Positions 54,446 to 64,000 of a DNA stretch of 64,000 nt are shown here, one piece after another; position 1 is the stretch's first letter, and each line of letters opens with the position of its first letter. Location of the stretch: NCBI GenBank assembly GCA_033296885.1, contig MU863884.1, positions 310,001 to 374,000 of the forward strand. Reading direction: 5' to 3'. The translations under genes were made by a program, and so were the position numbers. Source of the stretch: Triangularia verruculosa (taxonomy: Eukaryota > Ascomycota > Sordariomycetes > Sordariales > Podosporaceae). The notes beneath the pieces are model-generated. The model was not told the origin of the DNA. It was given only the letters and a program-made list of their open reading frames with translations, and ran no database searches.

Positions 54446-54485
54446 GATATCCTGGACTGCAAGGTAGATATCCTGGACTGTGTAG
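54446..54485 (+). repeat. 20-bp direct tandem duplication
   Basis: AGATATCCTGGACTG occurs at 54446-54460 and again at 54466-54480. Confidence 0.85.
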
Positions 54486-56326
54486 ACTGACCGACAGAAG
54501 CCACAGCCAGCCATGATTGCTACGCTGTGTCGATCTTATCTTTCCGTGAACTCGTCCAGCCTCGTGGCTTCGGTTTGGGCTGGAAAGTGTGTTGTCTATC
54601 TTCTCCGTGGTCATCACGTCGACTGGTTCTAGGTGGCATCATCCTGAGACAGACATCGAGATAATGCATGACCAGCGACGAAACCGGTCGCAAACATCAG
54701 AGACAGGGTGTAGCATCCGGTTTTTGTCGTGATAGAAATGTTGCAAGACTAGCGGTAAATGGTGACGGTGCTTGCTCTTATCTTGGCCTGCCCTGTTGGG
54801 CTCCCAATACCCCTGGCAAGACGCATCATCTCGCAAGTGCACGATAGATATCGGATAAATATGTGACATGGCTTCAGGTGGCTACCTCAATCGGCTGCAG
54901 CTCGGGGACTTTTCCCGCTGTACGGCTTTCATGACACCAGGCACGTTTGCATGGAGCCAGGCTGTCACTTCATCGATGCTGCGGCCGGATCCGATGCCGC
55001 TGCCACTCCCGGCGATGAAGCTGAAATAGGAAGGGTGGGCTGGACATGGCGGTTGTGAAAATGCTTGTTTTGTTTGAAGACTGCCTGATCGGATCGAGGG
55101 AGCTGAAGACTGCTTCGGTGGCGGGCGGCTGTGGATTGTAGGATGATAGGTCACAGGTAAAAATGGCTGCAGCTGAACACGGAAGTGTCTTGAGTAGGCG
55201 GTGGTAAGTTGGCATATATGACAGAGATATCCTTGGATGGAACCTGGTGATGCCGACTCAACCTCGATCGATGACGGGGTGGTGTTGTAAGGCGTTAAGG
55301 CAACGTCGAAGATTGACGATATGATAGCCGGCGTGCAGAATAACCAGCTTGAGCTATTATTGCCTGGGTCATGTCGAGAGCAGGGTTCTGGCTGTTTAGA
55401 ACCGAAGTCGAGAAAGTCGCGGCGCTCAGTGTGTGATCAGTCGTTGTGAAGAGAAGAATGCTCTGGATGAATGGCGCCCCAGGTCTTGCAGCTTGGATGC
55501 TAGCCGAGACACTGGACGGAGCGTCGGACGGAGGTCATAGCTCCAAGACAGCGGGCCCGGGACGGAGGGTGCAGCGGAGGAGGTTGAGATGTGAAAGGAA
55601 AAGCCGGCCGTGGTGCCGTGCAAGCTTGGTGAAGACGCGGGACAAGGGGGACCAAAAGTGACATCAGGGCGCGCTTATTCTTAGCATGGCGCTAAAAAAG
55701 CCGGCACCTTTCATTTGCCACTAAACCCCTTTTGGCCCCGCTTGACCCAAGCGATCACGCACTCCGCCCGGCGCCCGCTCTCCCCATCGCAACCTTGCGC
55801 GCCTGCAGATTCCAGATTGGCAGCAAATCGGCCCAAGAAAATAATCCATCGCCACCGACAGCCCACCTACGAGTCCGCATTCGCTGTTTGTCGCGCATCC
55901 TTCGTCGCGACGGGAATCTACTGAAGAGCAAGCCTCGCATCTGCGCCATCGTCCGAAGAGCTGCCAGCAGGTCGCGTGCGCTGTCGCTCCCACCAAACGG
56001 CTTTATCATCTCGACTTGAAACCCTATGGCGTCCTGAACCACTCGACATCGGATTTTTTCGACGTCACACACTCACACACTCCACCGCCCACCCCGAAGC
56101 ACCAGTTTGACTTTGCCAGCCCGTTATTCGTACCGACATTCGTATCGCTGCAGCAAGAAACGCGCTCCCCATCTTTGGAGCGCGCAAACCCCAGAACAAA
56201 GTGGCGGCCCTTGCTCTCCTCACTCCGGCCGAGCCCGAACTATCGCAGTCGCCGCACCATTTCGACATCGCTCCCCACTTGCTCAGCGACACTCTCGACG
56301 TCTCCGACGAGGCCATCGAGCGCTTG

Positions 56327-59282
56327 ATGATGGCACAACCCGTGCCTCATCAGCAGGATAAGAAGCGCGTCAAGGTCTATGAGCTGCGCAACAATGACTG
56401 GTTCGACCGAGGCACCGGCTTCTGCACCGCCTGCTTCGTCACGGTATGTTGTGCTGTTCCCCGCATGGTGTAGATGTACATACATGGTCCGCTGATGACT
56501 CGACCGCCATCTCCAGATCCAGGACGACCACAAGGAACCCCGCGTAATCGTCCAGTCAGAAGACCAGCCAGACAGGCTACTACTCGAAACAAAGATAGTC
56601 AAGGATGATGGTTTCCAGAAACAGCAGGGCATGTCATTCCACCGTTGCGAGCTCCGAAAGTTAACTTTCTAACTTCCGCCACAGACACCCTCATTGTATG
56701 GACCGACAATGGCGTTGATATGGCGCTCTCCTTCCAGGAGGCCGATGGGTGCCAGGCAATATGGTTTGTGTAAACCTTTACGCAGGACAGCGTTGTCGCA
56801 GAGCGCTAACATAGTGTTCCTTGCAGGAAATTTATCGACAGCGTCCAACAACAATTCCAGGCCGCCATGGGAGGTCCAGGTAGGAGCCACATGATTTTAT
56901 CCAGGGGAATGCCTGCTGACTGGCCGTGTAACAGATGATGGCCTCTCCGACGACTTGGCGATGGATATGCCCGCCGCCATCCAGCTCCCGCCAGCAGAGT
57001 TGGGGGCGCTGATCGATATAGAAAACACACTGCGAAATCTTTCGCAATCGCCCTCCGGCCGCGATGCCCTCGCCAAAGCAATAATGAGCGAAGATTATAT
57101 CGCTAAACTTATCCCACTAGTAGAAATGGCCGAGGACCTAGAGAGCTTGGGGGACCTGCATCATCTTTGCAATATTATGAAGACTGTGGTATTGCTGAAC
57201 GATACCGGGCTCATCGAACATGCCGTGTCTGACGAATGTGTCTTGGGGGTTGTGGGCGCAATGGAATACGATCCCGACTTTCCGACACACAAGGCGAATC
57301 ACCGGCAATGGTTGAACAATCAGGGCCGATACAAGGAGGTGGTGCGGATCCAGGACGACCAAGTGCGACGCAAGATCCATCAGACATACCGACTGCAGTA
57401 CTTGAAGGACGTTGTGCTTGCTAGGATCTTGGACGACCCTACCTTTTCGGTTCTCAACTCGCTCATCTTCTTCAACCAGGTCGAGATTGTACAACATCTT
57501 CACATGACACCTGGTTTCATGACAGATCTCTTTGCTGTGTTTGTTGATCCAAATGAGCAGCCGCTGCGCAAGAAGGAGGCGGTCCTGTTCATTCAGCAAA
57601 TGTGCGCCATCTCGAAGAACCTTCAGCCGCCTGCTCGCCAAGGGCTCTATGGAAACTTCCTCCAGCAAGGGCTTCTCCCTGTCATCAACTTTGGGCTTAG
57701 GCATCCTGACGTGTCGGTCCGAGTTGGTGCCACAGACATCCTCGGCTCCATTCTTGAGTTTGACCCTTCCATGATCCGAAAGACCATCTATGAGCAAATC
57801 CAAAGGAAAACACCGCCCCTGACTGACAGCTTGATCGATCTTCTACTGGTCGAAGTCGACTTGGGAATCAAATCACAGCTTACCGAGTCACTCAAGGTTC
57901 TGCTGGACCCGACTGGACCCGGTGGCCCCCAACCGGACAACAGGGACGGATTCAAGGGGAGGCAACCTGGGGGCCCCGATCCCAATCCCCAACACCAACT
58001 CTTTCTACAACACTTTTACGAACATGCTGCTCACAAGCTCTTCAAGCCGCTACTTGACCTCGAGAAGCGACCCAATATGAAGTTTAATGCTCTCGAAGAT
58101 GGCATCTTCGGCTATCTGAATGAGATTCTGTGCTTTTACATCCGACATCACGGCGGCCTCAGCAAGCTTTTCGTCCTGCGAAACAACATTGCCAAGCGGT
58201 TTGGTCAGCTTCTTACCTGCAAACAAAAGCATCTCCAGCTAGGTATGGTCGGTCTCTGGCCCGTGAAGTATGGTTTCCGCTAACCCTTTTTTCCAGTTGC
58301 GATTCGCTTTTTCCGTCATTTGGTGTTATTCCGTGACCCCTACTACATCAAAGACCTGCAGGATAGCCGAGTATTCGGCCCGGTATTAGACACCCTTTTG
58401 CGAACCCTGCCAAGAGACAACCTTTTGTCCTCTGCCTGCCTGGACTTCTTCACGTCGATCAACTACGAGGGCGACCGTGACCTGGCCAAGCACATCATGG
58501 AGAACTACCGCGAAAAGATTGTCGCGCTTTCGCACATTGACTACTTCCGGGGCATGTTGATGAGATACGACCAGTCTCAAGGCTACACGATCAGTGAGCC
58601 GGACGAGGAGGAGGAGCAGCAGATGGTGAGACGAACCGCACATAATGCCGCCGGCAGAGGAATGATGGAGCATCTCACAGTGGACCAGGCGCAGGAGGAG
58701 TATTGGAACACGTCGGACGACGACGAAGAGAATCATCATCACCACCACCACCACCACCACCACCACCCGGCCGCCGGGCACCTTGCATCGAACGGAACGC
58801 CGTCGAAACCGCTTGTGGAGTACACCTCGGACGAGGAAGAAGATGGGAGCGGGGATGCGGTGATGACAACACCGGTAGATGACGAAGCAGCGAAGGAAAA
58901 CCAGAAGCCGCCACCAAGTACACCGCCCGCTGTGGTAGTAACGGGGGGTCCGCCGCCGGAGCGGTTATCGGAGAAGCGACGACGGGAAGAAGACGAGGAC
59001 GACGACGCGCTGGATAAGTTATTGGTGCATAAGCGGAGAAACAGTAGTAGTGCGGGGAGTAACTCGACGCTGTCGGCGGGGTTGCTAAGGAAGAAACAGC
59101 AGGGTTTTGGGAGTGGTGGAGGGGGGAAGTCGAGGAGCAGGGAGGGGAGTCCTAGTCCGAATGGAGCGGGACAGAAGAAGATTGCGATTAGTATTGCCCC
59201 GGTGCTGAAGACGTCGGTGGTTAAGGGGTTGAGTCCGGAAGGGGTGGAGGAGGAGGCGGCAGGAGCAGCAGCAGGGAAGTAA
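56327..59282 (+). CDS. psy2: PP4 phosphatase regulatory subunit 3 (Psy2/SMEK)
   Basis: Regulatory subunit that directs protein phosphatase 4 to targets in DNA-damage recovery and signalling. Six exons: 56327-56443, 56517-56628, 56685-56763, 56827-56879, 56935-58242 and 58297-59282, 884 aa. All phases agree. The N-terminal EVH1/PH-like domain spans KKRVKVYELRNNDWFDRGTG to FIDSVQQQFQAAM and is spread over the first four exons. The SMK-1 domain follows (TLRNLSQSPSGRDALAKAIM, IQDDQVRRKIHQTYRLQYLKD), then armadillo-like helices through DYFRGMLMRYDQSQGY. The tail is acidic with a run of about 11 His (58736-58769) and a KRR-rich region, likely disordered and nuclear. Intron 2 has a GC donor. The first of two adjacent ATGs was taken as start. 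Confidence 0.94.
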
Positions 59283-61279
59283 GGGGGGTTTCTGCTGGTT
59301 TGCGGGTGTGTTGGTGGATGGAGGAGGGGGAGGGGTGGGAAGGGTGATGGGGGAAGGCGGGGATGATTAATTAGCATGCGGCTGGTTTTTTTTTCTTCTG
59401 GTGGTGAAAGAAATACATTTGATGTGGTTTGGTTGATTCTGGTTTTCTTGAGTGCGCTGGGTTTTTTGAGGGACCCTGTGCATGGGGTTTTATGGGGCGT
59501 TTTTTTGTTTTTTTGTTGGAGGGGATGGGGGGAATAGGGTAGGGAAAGGGGGGTGGAGGATGGAGGGTTTGGGTTGGGGTGGAGGATTTTTTTTTTTTTT
59601 TCTGTTTCTTTTGCTTCAGCGGTTCTGTATCAGCGCTGAGTTTTTTTTTTAGTTTTTTTTTTTTTTTGAAAAGTAAAGAATTATTTAAGGACTATGCTTG
59701 GGGATGGGGAAGGGTTAGGGAGAGGGAAGGGGAGTGGGTGTGGACGTGTATGTATAAATACCTATTTACCTAGGTAGTCAGCTTCTGCCTGCAGCGAGGT
59801 GAGGTGGGCGAAGAGGGAATTGAGGAGACTTTATAAATCATGGTGTGCTGCCAGTGTGCTGCCAGTGATGGTTTGGTATGTTGTGTGGGTGGAAGTAAAG
59901 GGTGTTTTGAAGGCTGGAGAGCTTAGAAGATCGTTGGTGAGGATCAAGAGATAAGGTAGTGAGGGAGGTGTTTGAAGATGCTTAAGATGAGTAGTGAAGA
60001 CCTCTTTTTTTTTTTTTTTTCTTGGGAAAGGTAGGGTAACCCAAGTTGTGGAAGAGATCTGAATAGGCTCTTTGAGAGAGATAGGTATGACTCAGTATAT
60101 GAAAGTCTAGGTAAATGCATTTGAAGACATTTAATGGGACTTTAGAAGATACCTAGCTACCATGCCTTGGAGATCTATCGAGAGGCATCTTTCTGTGTCT
60201 TGTGTAACAGTTTCTCTTTCGTTGTGGGTGTGTTTGCGTGTTTGGTAGGTTTATGTGAGTTGTTGATGACGGTTGGGTAGGTAAGCAATACCTTTATAAC
60301 TTTTGGTGAGTTGACCTCGGGGGGAATAGGGGTCACTCAAGACATCATCTTGATTTTCTGAATTTATGGTAGATTTGCTGATACCCCACGGCTATGGAGA
60401 AGATGTTTCAGGATTTGGTATCTACGGCGGTGGGGAAGTACGATCATTGGCTGTGTAGAGTGCTGCAAGCAAAATATGATGGTTGATGTCCTGATGATTT
60501 AACGAGCTGGTGTGAAGTACGTTCCTAGGCCGGTGGATAAGAATGCAAATGGTTATCTGGGAAGCTTGTTGATAGGATCTATGACACTTTGTTGTCTTAG
60601 GGGGATGTTATGTTCTTTCGTCTCTGGAAGGTCGGGCTGTGAGCACTTAAGTTGTCTGGTATCTTGTGTATACATTGACGTGTTAAGGAGATTACGCACG
60701 TCTTCAGAGATGGGGGCATTCGTTTTGGGCTACGACATTGTTGTATCTTCTGTTAACGTGGTAAAGAGGTTGGATCTCTGATTGAGCTACTAGCAGACAT
60801 GTTCAAATTTGTCTTCATTTTCTCATAAGCTTAACTCCTGCCTTTTCCAGGTCGGCTTTCTGGCTTGTTGCTGTGCTGTACTGCAAGGTCTTACCGTCGA
60901 GTTACTTGTCATGTTGGTGTTGGTGCTGTAGGTCGGTATGGTGCCCAGGTTGAAGTCCAGACTGGTATAATACTCAGAGTAAATAGACAACATACCATCA
61001 CGGCCAAGAATTATACGAAGCCGATCCCATCTCCTATCTATTCTCCTCTGTAGACACAACTACCAAATCCATCCAAAGTCCCAACCCTCCCACTCCCCTC
61101 CCCAGACTTCCACCTCCGAAACCCCATCACCAACCCCCCCAATCTCCCGCACCTTCCCCCCCTCCCCTTATCGGCCGTACCGCCTTATCGCCGCCTGCAA
61201 ACCGTCGTTCCTTCCTCCCCAGGCGCCAGTGGTCTATAGCGGTCGTGCGCGGACCCTGTCATAATAACAAATAGAAACA

Positions 61280-61464
61280 GGACGCATGGTCCAGTGGTCC
61301 AAGACAACTCATGGTCTGTTAAATGTTCTCTGCGTAGTTCTAGGTCAGTTGGGTCTTTGTTGTACTGCTACGGTCGTGCTGCGATGATTTCCTTGGCTTC
61401 AGGTTCTATGTAAGAGTCATTGACTAGTGTGATGTAGACCCAGGTTCGACTCCTGGTGTGTCCA
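61280..61464 (+). ncRNA. tRNA-like element with long insert, copy 1
   Basis: The ends look like a tRNA: GGACGCA pairs with TGTGTCC, then A and a T6 run. A D-arm/box A-like part (TGGTCCAGTGGTCCAAGAC) resembles Gln-type tRNAs. A perfect T arm (CCAGG-TTCGACT-CCTGG) contains box B. About 135 bases lie between D arm and T arm, where a tRNA has about 25, and no anticodon stem is apparent. It may be a tRNA relic, a tRNA with a very long intron, or a tRNA-derived RNA polymerase III element. Confidence 0.45.
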
Positions 61465-61890
61465 TTTTTTGCCTCTTGTCACATTTCAGATAGGATGGAA
61501 TTCTTTTCATGAAGGGGGAGTGGTGGTGGTGGTGGTGGAGGAGGAGGAAGGGGAGAGGGGGGGTGCATGGGGGTTGGACAGAGGTTGGACACGAGGTACC
61601 TTTGTGACTGTGTTGGGAGGAGTTGTAGGGCAGGACGTCCGTGTTCGATTCCGCGCGTCGGCGTTTTTTGAACGTTTATTTCTGGTTTGGGGGAGGTGGG
61701 TTTGGTTGGGGAGTGGGAGAGGGACATGGAGGATGGGGGTTTGGTTATTTACATGGGCAGGCTTTTGACTACTATCGTTCTGGAGTGTTTTATCGCGTAG
61801 AGAAGCCGTGAGGCCCGTCTTACTGTTGTTCTTACTGTAGACATCGAGAGGGTGGTGAGGTGTGAGGTCAAGTAGGGGACGAGACGAGTC

Positions 61891-61922
61891 GATGGGTTCG
61901 AAACTTGGTGTATCCGTTTTTT
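61891..61922 (+). other. 3' remnant related to the tRNA-like elements
   Basis: GGGTTCGAAACTTGGTGTATCCG followed by T6 resembles the box B, acceptor and terminator end of the two tRNA-like elements. A matching 5' half was not found. Confidence 0.3.
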
Positions 61923-62254
61923 ATTATTTGCCTCTGGCACTCTTACTGTTTCTTGCACACGCTTGCTGAGTCGGTATTGCTTATCCGTGATAGGAGGATC
62001 GCGAATCGGATGATGTTGTCTTTACTCCACGACTTCTCGGCAGGAGACTCACTTCGACTCTGTTTACTGCCCACCAATCCCTTCCACCCTTCAGTCTTTT
62101 GAATTCTCTCACTTTCACTGAGAAATCTACAGACGGCATGTCCCTGTTTACTTAACTTAAAGACGCGATCTTGGTCTTTAAGTAGGTAGTCTTTCACCAA
62201 CACCAGTCCTCAGCATATTTTCCTAATACACCGGCAACCCACCAACAAACAACA

Positions 62255-62277
62255 ACTCTCTCTCTCTCTCTCTCTCC
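62255..62277 (+). repeat. (CT)n microsatellite
   Basis: About 11 CT units. Confidence 0.85.
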
Positions 62278-62404
62278 GTACTTTCCACACTCGTCTCCAG
62301 CTGCCGACCACTTGCTCGCATCATCACACACTTCAGACAAACACGATACCAAACATATAGCCCCCAAGTCTTCACCAGTTATCAACAGACAAGAACAAAA
62401 CCCA

Positions 62405-62573
62405 GGTTGCACATGGTCTAGTGGTCAAAGACACCTCAAGTGCACAAATGTTCATATACAATCCTACAATCGAAGACGGTAGCTCGCTGGCCTACCTCGA
62501 TCGACTGCCAGGCGAGTGTTGGTATATTTGTACTCCGTGAGGAGATTCCCAGGTTCGGATTCTGGTGCATCCA
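62405..62573 (+). ncRNA. tRNA-like element with long insert, copy 2
   Basis: Related to the element at 61280. GGTTGCA pairs with TGCATCC except for one T-T mismatch. The D-arm-like part is TGGTCTAGTGGTCAAAGAC and the T arm is CCAGG-TTCGGAT-TCTGG. Both copies share CTCA and AAATGTTC downstream of the D arm, and both have a long insert and a T run after the 3' end. The similarity of two copies argues against chance. Confidence 0.45.
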
Positions 62574-63379
62574 TTTTGACTCTTTCTTCCCATTCTTTCT
62601 GGTTTTGTCAACGGAATGCTTTTGTTTTACGATAGAGAATAAAGTTGCATGATGTTTTTGGAGATGTGGCTTGTGGAGTTGCTCTTTTAGTTGTTGTGCT
62701 TGGTATGCTTGCTCTTATAATAAAAGGTCGTATGAGTGCTGTGTACCTAACGAGTTGTAAATGCCTTCAGATGTTGGTGTAAGTGATTTTAATGTTGGCG
62801 TTGTGCTCTTGATGTTGATGCTCTCGGTAGTAGTGAGTGATCTGAATTCAGTTGCTACTGATTCGGCATTTGTTCGTGTGGTTGCTCTTGATCAGTCGCT
62901 CTCTTACTTCTTGGTCAAAGACGTAAGATCGTTTCTCATCCTCTCCGGAATCTACGCCCTCAAGTATGTCTTTTCAGTAAGTTGGCCCGTTAAGTTTGGT
63001 GAGAGTATCACAGCATGCAACCCCGAAGATCTTGTCCACGGCCTCTAATTCAATGTGCAGCCACTGAGCAAGCCTCTCATGATGCCATGTCTCGTCACCG
63101 CCACAAAGGACAAATGTTTGCTTTATTTCTGTAGTTTCGTTTAATGCATGCTTTCGCAGATTCTTTACTGCATTTACTTTCGCCTGAGGGTATCCATCTA
63201 TCATCCATTTCCATCTTTCCCCCCGGTATCTTCCTGCCCGAACCTTTTTTTCTCCAAGCCTTTCCCATATGTACAATCCCCAACCAATCTTTTGGTACCT
63301 TCTGTATTTTTGACCCTCCGTCCAGCCCACTGCTTCCCGCAATAATAATAACTAACCATTTGTGATCCTTCAATGCGTA

Positions 63380-63799
63380 TCACCTCCCCTCCCCATCCCT
63401 CCTCACCTCCACCTTCACCGGCGTAGCTTCCTTATGAAAACCCAACCACTCCCCCAGTATCCCCCCTGGTTTTGGCACCGGACATTCCCTCTCCGCCTTC
63501 CTTTCCCTTTCCCTCCTTTCCCGCCTCTCTCTCCTCAGCTTCTGAAGTTCTTCCTGTTGCTCTGGTGTGGTGGCAACCACAGTATCGAACCTCGCTACCC
63601 CATCCTCCCCTACAATCTCCCTCTGCTGTCTCCTCCTCCTCTTGGAATTAGGATCAAGCTCCCCGTCGGCGAGCGTCTTTCGTGGGGCTGGGCATGGGAG
63701 GACATGTGGGAGGGCTACCACGAAGAAGGAGGCTACTAGGGTTGTTGCGAAGAGGGTTGATGTTGAGCGGGAACGGGGGTGGAGGTGGGGGGGCGGCAT
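63380..63799 (-). CDS. small conserved fungal protein with N-terminal hydrophobic helix
   Basis: Intronless, 139 aa from MPPPHLHPRS. A basic N terminus precedes one hydrophobic helix (TLFATTLVASFFVVALPHVL), then CPAPRKTLADGE, a very basic region (NSKRRRRQQRE, RRERRERRERER) and the end CPVPKPGGILGEWLGF. The layout (basic start, one helix, paired Cys-Pro motifs) recalls small mitochondrial inner-membrane assembly factors of fungi, but I cannot name the family; this is inference. A longer in-frame start at 63997 adds 66 residues without protein-like character, so the inner ATG was chosen. Confidence 0.65.
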   Translation of the reverse strand: MPPPHLHPRSRSTSTLFATTLVASFFVVALPHVLPCPAPRKTLADGELDPNSKRRRRQQREIVGEDGVARFDTVVATTPEQQEELQKLRRERRERRERERKAERECPVPKPGGILGEWLGFHKEATPVKVEVRRDGEGR

Positions 63800-64000
63800 T
63801 GTTATATCGGTCCCAAGTAAGACGGGGAAGGGTTGTGATGGAGGGGGGGGGGGTATGGAAAGGCTGAGGGGAATGTTAGCTTTAGGTTTTGTATAGCCTG
63901 GAATGGGGGAGGACATACCAATTGGTTTGTTAAAGACCAAGTTAAAACATGACTCCCGTTCCAGAAAACACTTGAGAGAGTCGGAGGGTCGGGACACCGG

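Larger units (their letters stand above)
50804..56326. other. gene-poor stretch, about 5.5 kb
   Basis: The largest stretch without a supported gene. Contains CTCGACCCC tandem repeats (about 51642-51667), a CA/CACG microsatellite (53375-53424), a 20-bp tandem duplication of AGATATCCTGGACTG (54446-54480) and a possible 40-codon frame at 53125-53247. Base composition does not look strongly AT-rich, so it is not an obvious RIP-decayed transposon. The last 600 bases are probably the psy2 leader. Confidence 0.5.
59283..63379. other. long gene-poor region with tRNA-like elements, about 4.1 kb
   Basis: Contains poly-T runs (59586-59601, 59641-59667, 60006-60020), the palindrome TACCTAGGTA (59767-59776), an 11-bp tandem GTGTGCTGCCA (about 59840-59865), tRNA-like elements at 61280-61464 and 62405-62573, and a CT repeat (62255-62277). 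A 95-codon hydrophobic frame (62761-63048) has no recognisable family. Confidence 0.5.

Noticed and set aside
62761..63048. 95-codon hydrophobic open frame with ATG
   Set aside because: Only composition supports it; no known family, no clear upstream or downstream exon, and it lies in a gene-poor region.
1..64000. Intact transposons or CRISPR arrays
   Set aside because: No reverse transcriptase, transposase, long terminal repeats or regularly spaced repeats with unique spacers were seen.

Overview
This window is nuclear DNA from a filamentous ascomycete, most likely a sordariomycete of the Sordariales type. Genes are interrupted by short introns of about 50-100 bases with GTANGT-like donors, CTAAC/CTGAC branch sites and YAG acceptors. 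The gene set is fungal (DASH subunit Dad4, KapC-type bZIP, flavocytochrome b2-like enzyme, nhTMEM16-like scramblase, TALE homeobox/C2H2 factor). A 5S rRNA gene stands alone rather than in rDNA, as in Neurospora. Nothing bacterial, viral or CRISPR-like was seen, and no intact transposon.

Layout. 0-6 kb: deoxyhypusine hydroxylase (minus, cut by the window start), an asteroid/XPG-like nuclease-fold protein (minus), and a PRPP synthetase of the Prs1/Prs5 type with a long insert (plus). 6-15 kb: a zinc-finger/coiled-coil protein, an intron-containing tRNA-Ile(AAU), a homeobox-C2H2 transcription factor of 1241 aa, and convergent to it a single-pass membrane protein. 17-26 kb: an unknown proline-rich protein, a cytochrome b5-FMN dehydrogenase (minus), a disordered fungal protein (minus) and four-exon profilin (plus). 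26-34 kb: Got1 (minus) with an open coiled-coil frame after its stop, Ies6 (minus), five-exon Dad4 (plus) and Arp5 (plus). 34-47 kb: a KapC-like bZIP factor (minus), a candidate hydrophobin-like secreted peptide (minus), a TMEM16 scramblase (plus), a pterin-dehydratase-domain protein with a poly-Asn tract broken by an assembly gap (minus), 5S rRNA (plus) and Alg5 (minus). 47-64 kb: a disordered protein (minus), a gene-poor stretch of about 5.5 kb, the PP4 subunit Psy2/PP4R3 (plus), a 4-kb stretch with tRNA-like elements, and a small conserved protein (minus).

Most genes are ordinary housekeeping genes and do not form an operon or metabolic cluster. The one clear functional linkage is Ies6 and Arp5, which form one sub-module of the INO80 chromatin remodeller and lie within 1.3 kb of each other with only Dad4 between them. 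The least explained items are the tRNA-like elements near 61.3-62.6 kb, the five-fold repeated C-terminal module of the homeobox protein, two genes with long in-frame extensions after a TAG stop, and the Cys-rich peptide at 38.4-38.8 kb. Splice sites were read by eye from consensus, frame and family conservation; no transcripts were available.
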